Numbered from the stretch's first letter, positions 53,242 through 61,811 are shown. The stretch is DNA of 62,607 nucleotides from Lentisphaerota bacterium (GCA_015061725.1 SUVX01000013.1:1-62607), one strand, 5' to 3'. The notes: generated by a model not told the origin, from the sequence alone. Numbers and translations are program-made.

Positions 53242-54267
53242 TCAGAACTGCTTGAGGAAGCGGATATCGTTTTCATACAGCAGACGTAAATCAGGAATCC
53301 GGTGTTTGAGCATGGCAAGACGCTCAATGCCGAGACCGAAAGCAAATCCTGACCAGACTTCGGGATCGTAACCGACCGCTTTGAACACAGCGGGATCGAC
53401 CATACCGGCACCGGCAATTTCAATCCAACCGGAGTTTTTGCAGACGTTACAACCTTTTCCACCGCAGACAACGCAGCTGAAGTCATATTCAACGCTCGGT
53501 TCGGTGAAGGGGAAGAAGTGGGGACGCAGACGGATTTTTACATCGGGTCCGAACATCTCACAGGCAAAACGCTGAAGAACGCTCTTCAAATCTGCCATGG
53601 AGACATTTTTATCCACATAGAGACCTTCAATCTGGTGAAAGTTCATGCCGTGGGTGGCATCGGGGGTGTCGCGGCGGAAAACACGTCCGGGGGCAACGAT
53701 ACGCACCGGAGGCGTATGTGTTTCCATCACGCGAATCTGGACCGGAGAAGTCTGGGAACGCAGAATTCTGCCGTCCGGAAAATAAAAGGTATCCTGCGGA
53801 TCTCTTGACGGATGATCCATCGGAGTATTAAGCGCATCAAAGTTGTGGTAAATATCTTCAATTTCAGGACCGTCAACGGCGACAAATCCCATTCTGCGGA
53901 AGACTTCAGCACATTCATCTGCCATGCGGCTGATGGGATGGATACGTCCGGCTGTGCTGCGGCGTCCGGGCAGAGACAGATCAATTGAATCCATCTTTTC
54001 GCTTCCGGCAGAAAGACGTTTCTGAGCAGCTTCAATCGCCTCCTGAATACGGGTTCTTCCGGTATTAAATGCGCCGCCGGTGGCTTTGCGCTGGTCTGCG
54101 GGAATTTCTCCCATTCTGCGTGAAAGCGCCGGAAACAAACCGTTTCTGCCAAGGTAATCAATACGGATGGCTTCGATTTCGGCTCCGGTCGCTGCGGCTG
54201 CGGCACGGCTTTCTGCCGCACTTACCGCACGATCTATTTCTCCGATTATATCATTCATGTCAAACAC
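53242..54267 (-). CDS. pheS: Phenylalanyl-tRNA synthetase alpha subunit
   Basis: 341 residues, class II catalytic subunit. N-terminal coiled coil, then motif 2-type HPSRDPQDTFYF, PVQIRVMETHTPPVRIVAPGRVFRRD, and motif 3 WSGFAFGLGIERLAMLKHRI. A cysteine pair, VVCGGKGCNVCKNSGW, forms a possible zinc knuckle as seen in several bacterial PheS. Gly/Ala at the FAFG site follows the usual pattern. It begins a transcript behind a structured spacer. Confidence 0.96.
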   Translation of the reverse strand: MFDMNDIIGEIDRAVSAAESRAAAAATGAEIEAIRIDYLGRNGLFPALSRRMGEIPADQRKATGGAFNTGRTRIQEAIEAAQKRLSAGSEKMDSIDLSLPGRRSTAGRIHPISRMADECAEVFRRMGFVAVDGPEIEDIYHNFDALNTPMDHPSRDPQDTFYFPDGRILRSQTSPVQIRVMETHTPPVRIVAPGRVFRRDTPDATHGMNFHQIEGLYVDKNVSMADLKSVLQRFACEMFGPDVKIRLRPHFFPFTEPSVEYDFSCVVCGGKGCNVCKNSGWIEIAGAGMVDPAVFKAVGYDPEVWSGFAFGLGIERLAMLKHRIPDLRLLYENDIRFLKQF

Positions 54268-54276
54268 CCTGTGTTA

Positions 54277-54305
54277 AATATAATGAGGAACTTTTCTGAA
54301 GTTCC
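54277..54305 (-). promoter_or_regulatory. Possible pheS promoter with overlapping hairpin
   Basis: TATATT on the minus strand (54277-54282), with a poor -35 (GGAACT, 54300-54305, 17-nt spacer). GGAACTT/AAGTTCC (54287-54305) forms a 7-bp hairpin over the spacer and -35. Confidence 0.35.
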
Positions 54306-54404
54306 GTTAAAACGACATCAAAGGTAGCGGGAAGCAGTAAAATATTCCTTTACAAAAACGTCTGTTTTCCGGCACTTTTGAAGCCGCTTGGGACATCTTT
54401 TTTT

Positions 54405-54460
54405 CAACATAAAACAACAACAGCTTGAAACCGGTGAAAAGTCAACCAATTTCAAGCTGT
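54405..54460 (-). terminator. Terminator of thrS-infC-rpmI-rplT or attenuator before pheST
   Basis: On the minus strand ACAGCTTGAAA (54450-54460) pairs with TTTCAAGCTGT (54420-54430), an 11-bp perfect stem, followed by a T-rich run (TTGTTGTTTTATG). Confidence 0.7.
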
Positions 54461-54471
54461 TTGTCATTCTC

Positions 54472-54536
54472 CCCTGCCCGAAAGGATTTTTGTACTTAAA
54501 ACTGCTTTCACAGCAAAAGCACTGTTTCAGGCAGGG
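54472..54536 (-). other. Long-range 12-bp stem between rplT and pheS
   Basis: CCCTGCCTGAAA and TTTCGGGCAGGG on the minus strand (54525-54536, 54472-54483) pair over 41 nt with one G-U. The enclosed part contains GCTTTTGCTGTGAAAGC, itself a small hairpin. It begins 12 nt after the rplT stop and precedes the terminator stem, so together they could form a leader. Confidence 0.5.
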
Positions 54537-54548
54537 ATGGGAGGCGAA

Positions 54549-54899
54549 TTAAGCCTTGGTGACCTGTTCCACCAGCGCCTTGAACTGGGCGGGCTCACGG
54601 ACAGCCATATCAGCCAGAACCTTGCGGTTCAGCTCGATATTGGCCTTCTTGAGACCATCCATAAAGCGGCTGTAATTCACATCCAGTGCGCGGCAGGCGG
54701 CATTGATACGCACGATCCAAAGAGCGCGGTACTGCTGCTTTTTCTGCTTGCGTCCGACGTAGGCGTGGCGCTGTGCGCGCTCGACTGCATCATACGCATT
54801 GCGGAGGTTGCGGCTGCTGTTGCCATAGAAACCCTTAGCCTGCTCAAGCAAACGTTTACGACGTTTACGGGAAGGAACTGCATAAGTAACTCTAGACAT
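54549..54899 (-). CDS. rplT: 50S ribosomal protein L20
   Basis: 116 residues, the standard length: [23 protein letters not shown] at the N-terminus and [25 protein letters not shown] in the folded domain. Primary 23S rRNA binder and, in several bacteria, a translational repressor of infC-rpmI-rplT. 20 nt after rpmI. Confidence 0.97.
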   Translation of the reverse strand: MSRVTYAVPSRKRRKRLLEQAKGFYGNSSRNLRNAYDAVERAQRHAYVGRKQKKQQYRALWIVRINAACRALDVNYSRFMDGLKKANIELNRKVLADMAVREPAQFKALVEQVTKA

Positions 54900-54919
54900 T
54901 TTTCTACTCCTTCCTTAAA

Positions 54920-55120
54920 TTAGAGACCATACGGCAAAGCTGCCTTGATACGGCTGCGTTCTGCGGGGGACACGGCTGCATCCTGACGCAGACGACGACG
55001 ACGCTTTGCATTTTTTGAGGATTTCAGGTGACGGGCTCCCGCCTTGTGATGGCGGAACTTGCCGGTTCCGGTCTCTTTGAGACGCTTCGCCGCGCATTTT
55101 CTTGTTTTCAACTTCGGCAT
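54920..55120 (-). CDS. rpmI: 50S ribosomal protein L35
   Basis: 66 residues: PKLKTRKCAAKRLKETGTGK, then HHKAGARHLKSSKNAKRRRRLR, diagnostic of L35. The frame at ATG 55120 follows a GGAAGAAAC ribosome site. 84 nt separate it from infC. Confidence 0.96.
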   Translation of the reverse strand: MPKLKTRKCAAKRLKETGTGKFRHHKAGARHLKSSKNAKRRRRLRQDAAVSPAERSRIKAALPYGL

Positions 55121-55204
55121 TGTTTCTTCCTTTCATCTTTATGATGATTTATATTATAACCGAGCCGGTCAATGCTGTTACCGGCTGCGGTCAACGTCAC
55201 CGGT

Positions 55205-55714
55205 TTATTTCGGTGAAAACGTCACTGATATATTACGTCCGAGAAGATTGGGAGCGCCATCTGCATCAGCATAAGGAGCAAGCTCTGCCATCACCTTGCG
55301 GATCAGTTCAAAAGCCATATCCTGGTGCGCCATCTCACGACCGCGCAGCGCCAGAGTGATCTTCAAGCGGAATTTCTTCTCAATGAAGTCAAGCGCCTTC
55401 TTTATCTTGGTCTGATAGTCATGGTCGTCAATGTTAATATGAAATTTGACCTCTTTGAGTTTCTGCGCAGCTGTATTGCGACGCTGAGCCTTCAAATTCT
55501 TCTTCTGCTCATAACGCAGTTTACCGAAGTTCATAATCCGCACAACCGGCGGAGTAGAACGGTCAGAAACCATAACAAGATCAAGCCCTGCCTCTGTTGC
55601 AAGTTCACGGGCCTGCGTGTAAGAAACAACTCCCAGCTGTTCCCCATCCGCACCGATCAAACGCACTTCTGTAAGCGTTATGGTCCGGTCATTGGCTTTC
55701 AATAACTTAGCTAT
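55205..55714 (-). CDS. infC: Translation initiation factor IF-3, probable AUA start
   Basis: 169 residues if begun at the ATA codon 55714-55712. N-terminal domain KANDRTITLTEVRLIGADGEQLGV, linker with KKNLKAQRRNTAAQKLKEVKF and C-terminal domain (KIDDHDY-type HINIDDHDYQTKIKKALDF, GREMAHQDMAFEL). It discriminates initiation codons and dissociates ribosomes. No ATG or GTG is placed near the strong Shine-Dalgarno; ATA is 7 nt from it, whereas TTG 55702 is about 20 nt away. Non-canonical AUU, AUC or AUA starts are the known device for infC autoregulation. Confidence 0.93.
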   Translation of the reverse strand: MAKLLKANDRTITLTEVRLIGADGEQLGVVSYTQARELATEAGLDLVMVSDRSTPPVVRIMNFGKLRYEQKKNLKAQRRNTAAQKLKEVKFHINIDDHDYQTKIKKALDFIEKKFRLKITLALRGREMAHQDMAFELIRKVMAELAPYADADGAPNLLGRNISVTFSPK

Positions 55715-55730
55715 GACGGCACCCTCCCTT
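55712..55730 (-). promoter_or_regulatory. infC: Shine-Dalgarno and AUA start of infC
   Basis: AAGGGAGGG (55722-55730), 7-nt spacer, ATA (55712-55714), then GCT AAG TTA TTG AAA GCC AAT GAC in frame. The spacing rules out the downstream TTG as the usual start. Confidence 0.7.
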
Positions 55731-55793
55731 CAAAACCAACTTTACGCCTGCCTTTGAAAAGGCTCTTCTCCGGCGTTATTTTACTGTCAAACA

Positions 55794-55814
55794 CCCCGGA
55801 CTCCGTATCCGGGG
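55794..55814 (-). other. Hairpin in the thrS-infC spacer
   Basis: CCCCGGA/TCCGGGG (arms 55808-55814 and 55794-55800), 7-nt loop, 26 nt after the thrS stop. Only a short T run follows (TGTTTG), so it may be a weak terminator or infC leader element. Confidence 0.45.
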
Positions 55815-55839
55815 AATTCACTCGTTTCTTAAAATAGCA

Positions 55840-57564
55840 CTAAAGACCCTTGTTGTCAACCTCTTTTTGCATTTTTTCTGCAAGTTCTTCCAAATTCATG
55901 GCACCGAGTTCACCTTCAAGGCGGGTTCTGACAGAAACCGTGTTGTCCGCACCCTCTTTTTCACCGATGACCAGCAGATAAGGAACACGGGCCTGACGGG
56001 CGGAACGGATCTTGGCTCCGAGACTGGCAGCCTGAGCATCCACATCCACGCGGAAACCCTTGGCGCGCAGTTCGTCACGGAACTTTTTGGCGACTTCAAT
56101 CTGATTATCGGAAACCGGCAGGATTCTTGCCTGTTCGGGACTCAGCCACAGCGGGAAGGCTCCGGCGTAGTGTTCAACCAGAATACCGAAGAAACGTTCA
56201 AGACTGCCCAACAGAGCGCGGTGAACCATGAACGGACGGTGTTTCTTACCGTCTTCTCCGATATAGGTCATATCAAAACGTTCAGGCAGGTTGAAGTCAA
56301 ACTGGATCGTGGTCGTCTGCCATTCACGACCGATCGCATCGCGGAGTTTGAGGTCGATTTTGGGACCGTAGAAAGCACCGCCGCCCTCATCCACATCACA
56401 TTCAAGTCCGCATTTTTCAACGGCCTTGCGGAGAGAATCAATTGCAGTTTCCCAGCGTTCAGGTTCGCCAACCGCCTTTTCAGGACGGGTGGAAAGATAC
56501 GCTTTGATATCCTTGAATCCGAACGCACGGTTGATATGCAGACTGAAACGCAGAACTTCAGCGATTTCGTCCTCGATGGATTCCGGCGTACAAATGATAT
56601 GAGAGTCATCCTGAGTAAATCCGCGGACACGCATCAAACCATGCAAAGAACCGGATTTCTCATAGCGGTAAACAGTACCGAGTTCAGCCCAGCGCAGGGG
56701 CAGTTCACGGTAACTGCGCAGACGGGACTGATAAACTTCGATATGGAAGGGGCAGTTCATGGGTTTGACGTAATAATCTTTCTCGTCAATTTCCATGGGG
56801 GAATACATGCCTTCACGGTAGAACCCCAGGTGACCGCTGGTTTCCCAGAGATTGCTCTGTCCGATATGGGGCGTATAGAGCAGTTCATAACCATTCTTGT
56901 AATGTTCGGCTTTCCAATAGGTTTCGATCAGGTGACGGATCAGCGCACCTTTGGGATGCCACAGAACCAGTCCGGGACCGACAGAATCAGAGAAACCGAA
57001 AAGATCAAGTTCAGTACCCAGCTTGCGATGGTCGCGTTTGGCGGCCTCTTCCTGCTGCTGAATATAATTTTTAAGATCTTCTTCTGTAGCAAAAGCGGTT
57101 CCGTAAATACGCTGAAGCATGGGATTCTTTTCATCGCCGCGGAAGTAACTTCCGGCAACACTGAGAAGTTTTACTGCGCCGACACAACCGGTGTGTTCAA
57201 CGTGAGGACCGCGGCAGAGATCAAAATAATCAGCGTGCTTGTAGAAGGTAATAGCTTCGCCTTCGGGAATATCGGCAAGACGTTCCAGCTTATAGGTCTG
57301 ACCTTCAAGCATTCTAACAGCTTCTTCGCGGGAAACTTCGATTTTTTCAAAGGGGAGTTTGCGTCCGATGATTTTTTTCATCGCCTTTTCGATCTGCTTG
57401 AGATCTTCGGCAACGAGACGGTGTTCCATATCAAAATCGTAATAGAAACCGTTTTCGGTTGCGGGACCGATATCAAACTTGGCATCGGGATAAAGCTGCT
57501 TCACGGCAGACGCCATAATGTGCGCCGCACTGTGACGGATCGTTTCAAGACTGTACTCTGACAT
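55840..57564 (-). CDS. thrS: Threonyl-tRNA synthetase lacking the TGS domain
   Basis: 574 residues against about 640 for E. coli. It opens directly with the editing domain (HSAAHIMASAV, with HxxxH), so the N-terminal TGS domain is absent. The catalytic core is intact: zinc Cys in MNCPFHIEVYQSRL, MRVRGFTQDDSHIIC (zinc His) and HRALLGSLERFFGILVEHYAG (zinc His), with the anticodon domain at the end. First gene of the translation cluster. The leader from its promoter is about 210 nt. Confidence 0.95.
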   Translation of the reverse strand: MSEYSLETIRHSAAHIMASAVKQLYPDAKFDIGPATENGFYYDFDMEHRLVAEDLKQIEKAMKKIIGRKLPFEKIEVSREEAVRMLEGQTYKLERLADIPEGEAITFYKHADYFDLCRGPHVEHTGCVGAVKLLSVAGSYFRGDEKNPMLQRIYGTAFATEEDLKNYIQQQEEAAKRDHRKLGTELDLFGFSDSVGPGLVLWHPKGALIRHLIETYWKAEHYKNGYELLYTPHIGQSNLWETSGHLGFYREGMYSPMEIDEKDYYVKPMNCPFHIEVYQSRLRSYRELPLRWAELGTVYRYEKSGSLHGLMRVRGFTQDDSHIICTPESIEDEIAEVLRFSLHINRAFGFKDIKAYLSTRPEKAVGEPERWETAIDSLRKAVEKCGLECDVDEGGGAFYGPKIDLKLRDAIGREWQTTTIQFDFNLPERFDMTYIGEDGKKHRPFMVHRALLGSLERFFGILVEHYAGAFPLWLSPEQARILPVSDNQIEVAKKFRDELRAKGFRVDVDAQAASLGAKIRSARQARVPYLLVIGEKEGADNTVSVRTRLEGELGAMNLEELAEKMQKEVDNKGL

Positions 57565-57650
57565 AATATTTACCTGAATAAAATTTTATTTTTTATTGAT
57601 TAACTTCTTTTACAAAAACACCTGCTTCAACAGGAACAGACAAAAAAGAA

Positions 57651-57716
57651 TCATTCAGTGCCACCCGCGTCGGTGACGCGGGATGAGCCTCCTTGAACAA
57701 CAAAACGTTTCAGCAT
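57651..57716 (-). other. thrS leader: 21-codon ORF overlapping a GC-rich hairpin
   Basis: CCCGCGTC/GACGCGGG with 3-nt loop (57664-57682) is the only strong structure in the leader. A 21-codon frame (MLKRFVVQGG... TDAGGTE) with AAGG 7 nt upstream runs through it; it has two Thr codons, not the run expected of a threonine attenuator. An alternative pairing GTCACC/GGTGGC competes with the hairpin. Confidence 0.35.
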
Positions 57717-57780
57717 AAAAAAACCTTATTACAAACTGACGGAATACTTTTGATTCCGAAACAAAATTCCTTATCTTGAT

Positions 57781-57809
57781 AATATACACCGGAATTTCCT
57801 TTTTCGCAA
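57781..57809 (-). promoter_or_regulatory. Promoter of thrS
   Basis: Minus strand TTGCGA (57804-57809), 17-nt spacer, TATATT (57781-57786). Confidence 0.7.
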
Positions 57810-57901
57810 GTGCACCCCTCTTAATAATCTCATTAAAAATTTTTCTCAGACACCGGAGCGTCTTTTTTTATATTTTTTACTGTATTCCGGGCATTTTTAT
57901 C

Positions 57902-57930
57902 TTGACTAATTTAAAAAAAAGGCTTATATT
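57902..57930 (+). promoter_or_regulatory. Promoter of prc
   Basis: TTGACT (57902-57907), 17-nt spacer, TATATT (57925-57930). The gap 57810-57901 between this and the divergent thrS promoter shows nothing else. Confidence 0.75.
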
Positions 57931-57985
57931 CGCACGAGGTATGTTTTATTGATTTTTTAACACAACATGAGGAATGACTTCTGCG

Positions 57986-60160
57986 ATGAAAAAAATATTG
58001 TGTTTTGTTCTGCTCAGCGCTCTGACTCTTCTTTCAGGAGCGCCCGAAAGAGTTTATAAAGACAGCGAATTGAATCTGATCACACGTTTGACGACGTATA
58101 TTCTCCACCGCAACCACTACCGTCCTCAACAGCTGGATGTCACATTCTCAAATAAGTTCTTTGAAGAATATTTTGACACACTTGATCCGCAGCGCATTTA
58201 TTTTACGCAGCAGGATGTCAGACATTTTGAAAAGTACAAGCCGACATTGGGTTTTTCTCTGCTTCAGGGGAACACCGCGTTTGCTTTCTCACTCTACGCC
58301 CTTTACCGGCAGAGACTTGCGGAATTCATCCGTTTTTCTGAACAGGAATGTTCAAAAAAGATGGATTTCTCCGCCGATGAATACTGGGATCTGAAAAGAG
58401 ACAAAGCCCCCCGCCCCGCCGACTCAAAGGCGCAGAAAGAACTCTGGCGTCTGCGCATAAAAAGCGATCTGCTCTATTATCATCTGCTGGACCGCATTAT
58501 GGCTGAGGACAAGGGCAAGGAAAAAGACAAAAAACAGGAAGCCGCCGCCGCGGCCTGGAAATGGGCAGGCACGACACCTGCCAAACGTTTGCAGAAAAGA
58601 CTGCGCGATATCTCCAATGAAGTCATGAAAAAAGACCGCATTGATATTCTCGGAATCTATCTCAATACCCTTGCCCAGGTTTTCGGACCGCATTCAAGTT
58701 ATTACGCCCCGAAACTCTCTGAGGATTTTGATATCCACATGAGTCTGTCTCTCACCGGAATCGGAGCAACTCTTTCAACGGACGATGGTTTTATCAAAGT
58801 CGTTGATATTGTCAAGGGAGGTCCCGCTGCACGCGATGGAAGACTCAGGGTCGAAGACAGAATCACGGTTGCTGTTCAAGAGAATCTAGAAGCAACAAAC
58901 CTGATCGACATGCCCGTTTCTCAGGCAGTCCGTTACATCAGAGGTCCCAAAGACAGCCGCCTGGGACTGGGTATTTTAACGGACAAACCGGGAATCAACC
59001 CCGTTCCGCTCAATGCCGTTGCCGACCTTTTGCACGGCATATCAAAAGTAACGGGTATGCCGGATTTTTCAAAAGTGTTCCCCGAATGGAGAGGCAACAT
59101 CTATTTCCGCCCCTACATTCTGACCCGTTCAAAAGTCGAACTTGTTGACGACGGTGCTAAAGGCAATATCCGCGAAATCAAAACATATAACGGAAAAGTC
59201 AAAAAAATAGGTATCATCGAACTGCCGAGTTTCTATCACGATTTCGCGGCACTCCGTCAGGGAGATGCCAAGGCAAAAAGATGCAGCGTTGATGTTGAAA
59301 ATATCCTCAAAGACTTCAATCGCAAAAAAGTGGATGCTGTTCTGATGGATTTGCGTTTCAACGGCGGCGGCAGTCTGGCGGAAGCAATTGATATGACCGG
59401 ATTATTCATCAGGCGCGGTCCTGTTGTTCAGGTGAGAACACCGGATAACGCCATTGAAGTTGAAAGAGACAATAATTCGAAAGTTGTCTACACCGGTCCT
59501 CTGGTTATCCTCACCAGCAAACTTTCGGCTTCCGCCAGCGAAATCTTTACCGCTGCGCTGCAGGATTGCTCAAGAGCTCTGGTTCTGGGTGACAGCCGCA
59601 CTTTCGGCAAAGGAACGATTCTTAAAGTTGAAGATCTATCCCCGCATTTCCGCTGGCTTGCCCGCAAAATCCCCGCAGGCTCCCTGAGTTTTGAAATGGC
59701 AATGTTTTTCAGAATCAACGGAGAATCCGTTCAGCAGCTTGGCATTACGCCGGATATCAAACTGCCCTCTCTTACTGAAGAACTTAAAATGGGAGAAATG
59801 TTCCTTGATCACCATCTGCCCTGGGATAAAATCCGTTCCGTTCCCTGCAATCAGCACGATACAAATCTCAAGCGCAAAGCCGAACTTCTGAAAAAGATTT
59901 CTCAGAAGCGCATTGACAACACGCCCGCCTATCAGGCTCACCTCAAACGCATTGCCAATTACCGCGCCCACAAAAACAGAACAAAAATCAGCCTCTCCGA
60001 AAAGAGACGCTGGGCTGAATACCGTAATGAAAAAGAATTGGAGGAAACCACAGAACAATTGACTGCTCAGGACGCTGACTCAAGAAAAAAAGCACGCCTG
60101 AACGACCCCGTTTTAACCGAAGCTGTTCACATTACTGCGGATTATTCAATTGCAAAATAA
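57986..60160 (+). CDS. prc: Tail-specific protease (Prc, S41)
   Basis: 724 residues from ATG 57986 (GAGGAA about 9 nt upstream; ATG 57974 is too close to it). Signal peptide KKILCFVLLSALTLLSGA. Prc order: N-terminal domain (TYILHRNHYRPQQLDVTFSN, FDTLDPQRIYFTQQD), PDZ (SLTGIGATLSTDDGFIKVVDI), protease with Ser in SKLSASASEIFTAAL and Lys in RTFGKGTILKVED, then the C-terminal Prc domain (LEETTEQL, NDPVLTEAVHI). It degrades or trims periplasmic proteins. It is a second S41 enzyme besides 34438-35721. Confidence 0.93.
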   Translation: MKKILCFVLLSALTLLSGAPERVYKDSELNLITRLTTYILHRNHYRPQQLDVTFSNKFFEEYFDTLDPQRIYFTQQDVRHFEKYKPTLGFSLLQGNTAFAFSLYALYRQRLAEFIRFSEQECSKKMDFSADEYWDLKRDKAPRPADSKAQKELWRLRIKSDLLYYHLLDRIMAEDKGKEKDKKQEAAAAAWKWAGTTPAKRLQKRLRDISNEVMKKDRIDILGIYLNTLAQVFGPHSSYYAPKLSEDFDIHMSLSLTGIGATLSTDDGFIKVVDIVKGGPAARDGRLRVEDRITVAVQENLEATNLIDMPVSQAVRYIRGPKDSRLGLGILTDKPGINPVPLNAVADLLHGISKVTGMPDFSKVFPEWRGNIYFRPYILTRSKVELVDDGAKGNIREIKTYNGKVKKIGIIELPSFYHDFAALRQGDAKAKRCSVDVENILKDFNRKKVDAVLMDLRFNGGGSLAEAIDMTGLFIRRGPVVQVRTPDNAIEVERDNNSKVVYTGPLVILTSKLSASASEIFTAALQDCSRALVLGDSRTFGKGTILKVEDLSPHFRWLARKIPAGSLSFEMAMFFRINGESVQQLGITPDIKLPSLTEELKMGEMFLDHHLPWDKIRSVPCNQHDTNLKRKAELLKKISQKRIDNTPAYQAHLKRIANYRAHKNRTKISLSEKRRWAEYRNEKELEETTEQLTAQDADSRKKARLNDPVLTEAVHITADYSIAK

Positions 60161-60205
60161 TCCGCCGGTACCGGAAAAATCCGGATAAAAAATCAGGCAA
60201 TTCAC

Positions 60206-60234
60206 TTGACTTTAAAGGGTTTTGGAAGTACTTT
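60206..60234 (+). promoter_or_regulatory. Putative promoter of glnA
   Basis: TTGACT (60206-60211), 17-nt spacer, TACTTT (60229-60234). The -10 departs from TATATT, which may mark a regulated promoter. Confidence 0.55.
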
Positions 60235-60279
60235 ATCAAGATGTACCACACTTCATCAAAAGATGAGAAAGAGTAAAAT

Positions 60280-61779
60280 ATGGAAAACACTAACTACAGT
60301 ATCCGCAGTCTTACCGATGAAATCGGCAAGGATCCCAAAAACTTCACCAAGGCAGATATCATCAATTTCATCTGCGAAAATGATATCCGTCACATCAATT
60401 TCCAGTACCCCGCCGGTGATGGTCGTCTCAAGACCCTCAACTTCGTCATCAATGATCTTGACTATCTTGAAGAAATCCTCTCCTGCGGTGAACGCGTTGA
60501 CGGTTCCAGCTTGTTCCCCTTCATCGAAGCCAACAACAGTGACCTCTATGTCGTCCCCCGTTTCCGCACCGCCTACATGGATCCCTTCTGCGAACTGCCC
60601 ACGCTGAACTTCCTCTGCGCCTTCTTCAACAAAGACGGCAATCCGCTTGAAAGTTCTCCGGAATACACCCTCCACAAAGCCTGTGAAGCTTTCAAAAAGT
60701 CCACCGGCAAAGAATTTCAGGCCATGGGCGAACTGGAATACTACGTCATCGCTGAAGACGAAGAAGTCTATCAGGCTGTTGACCAGAAAGGTTATCACGA
60801 ATCCGCCCCCTATGCAAAATTCGGCGAATTCCGTCAGCTCTGCATGAACTACATCGCCAAAGCCGGCGGCAAAATCAAATACGGACACTCCGAAGTCGGC
60901 AACTTCACCCTTGACGGCAAAATCTACGAGCAGAACGAAATCGAATTCCTCCCCGTTAATGCCGAAGAAGCTGCTGAACAGCTGACCATCGCCAAATGGA
61001 TCATCCGCAACCTCGCCTATCAGGAAGGTCTGGATGTTACCTTTGCTCCCAAAATCACCGTCGGTAAAGCCGGTTCCGGTCTCCATGTCCATTTCCGCGT
61101 CATGCAGGACGGCAAAAATCTCATGCTCAAAGACGGCGCCCTCTCTGATGATGCCAAGCGCGCAATCGCCGGTCTCATGATGCTGGCTCCCTCCATCACC
61201 GCTTTCGGCAACACCAACCCGACTTCTTATTTCCGTCTGGTTCCCCATCAGGAGGCCCCCACCAACGTTTGCTGGGGCGATCGCAACCGTTCCGTTCTCG
61301 TCCGTGTCCCCCTCGGCTGGACCAGCAAAAAAGATCTCTGCAGCCAGGCAAACCCCGGTGAACCCTCTGCTCAGTACGACACCACTCAGAAGCAGACTGT
61401 TGAAATGCGTTCCCCCGATGGTTCCGCCAATGTCTATCTTCTGATTGCCGGTCTCGCTGTCGCCTGCCGTTACGGTTTTGAAACTGAAAATGCTCTCGAC
61501 GTTGCAAAGAATACTTATGTCAATGTCAACATCCACAAAGATGAAAACAAAGCGATTCTTGATACCCTGAGCGTTCTCCCTGACAGCTGCGCCGCTTCTG
61601 CTGATTGTCTTGCTGAACAGCGCGCCATCTACGAAGCCGAAGGCGTTTTCGCTCCCGCTATGATCGACGGTATCATCGCCGGTCTCAAAGCTTTCGGCGA
61701 CCGCACCCTCCGCGCCGACATCGGCAACGATCAGAAAAAGATCCTCGCCCTCGTCGAAGAATACTTCCACTGCGGTTAA
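60280..61779 (+). CDS. glnA: Glutamine synthetase, type I fold
   Basis: 499 residues, GSI size range. Makes glutamine from ammonia and glutamate. Seen: NINFQYPAGDGRLKTL region, PFCELPTLNFLCAFF, metal Glu in MGELEYYVIA, EIEFLPVNAEEAAEQL, FAPKITVGKAGSGLHVHFRV (ATP/metal), NTNPTSYFRLVPHQEAPTNVCWGDRNRSVLVR and VEMRSPDGSAN. The NRSVLVR and MRSPDGSAN loops diverge from classical GlnA (NRSA..RIP, EFRFPDPSANPY), and no adenylylation Tyr site (NLYDLP) is seen. Highly biased codons, so strongly expressed. Confidence 0.9.
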   Translation: MENTNYSIRSLTDEIGKDPKNFTKADIINFICENDIRHINFQYPAGDGRLKTLNFVINDLDYLEEILSCGERVDGSSLFPFIEANNSDLYVVPRFRTAYMDPFCELPTLNFLCAFFNKDGNPLESSPEYTLHKACEAFKKSTGKEFQAMGELEYYVIAEDEEVYQAVDQKGYHESAPYAKFGEFRQLCMNYIAKAGGKIKYGHSEVGNFTLDGKIYEQNEIEFLPVNAEEAAEQLTIAKWIIRNLAYQEGLDVTFAPKITVGKAGSGLHVHFRVMQDGKNLMLKDGALSDDAKRAIAGLMMLAPSITAFGNTNPTSYFRLVPHQEAPTNVCWGDRNRSVLVRVPLGWTSKKDLCSQANPGEPSAQYDTTQKQTVEMRSPDGSANVYLLIAGLAVACRYGFETENALDVAKNTYVNVNIHKDENKAILDTLSVLPDSCAASADCLAEQRAIYEAEGVFAPAMIDGIIAGLKAFGDRTLRADIGNDQKKILALVEEYFHCG

Positions 61780-61780
61780 C

Positions 61781-61806
61781 GCTTTTTTTTCGGTTGAAAA
61801 AAAAGC
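61781..61806 (+). other. A/T hairpin after glnA
   Basis: GCTTTTTTTT pairs perfectly with AAAAAAAAGC around CGGTTG, immediately after the glnA stop. It opens the repeat region. Confidence 0.6.
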
Positions 61807-61811
61807 TTAGC

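Noticed and set aside
54300..54469. About 50-codon minus-strand frame before pheS as a Phe leader peptide
   Set aside because: Its ATG is only 1 nt from the candidate Shine-Dalgarno, Phe codons are scattered, and it runs through the terminator stem.
57651..57716. T-box or threonine attenuator before thrS
   Set aside because: The leader has GGTGGCAC but not the rest of the T-box consensus, no specifier loop was found, and the small frame has only two Thr codons.
60256..61770. 504-codon open frame antisense to glnA (similar long antisense frames lie over nuoF, gpmI, pfp, valS and thrS)
   Set aside because: They mirror highly codon-biased genes that avoid TTA, CTA and TCA, which removes stops from the opposite strand. 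No ribosome site, promoter or protein-family motif supports any of them.
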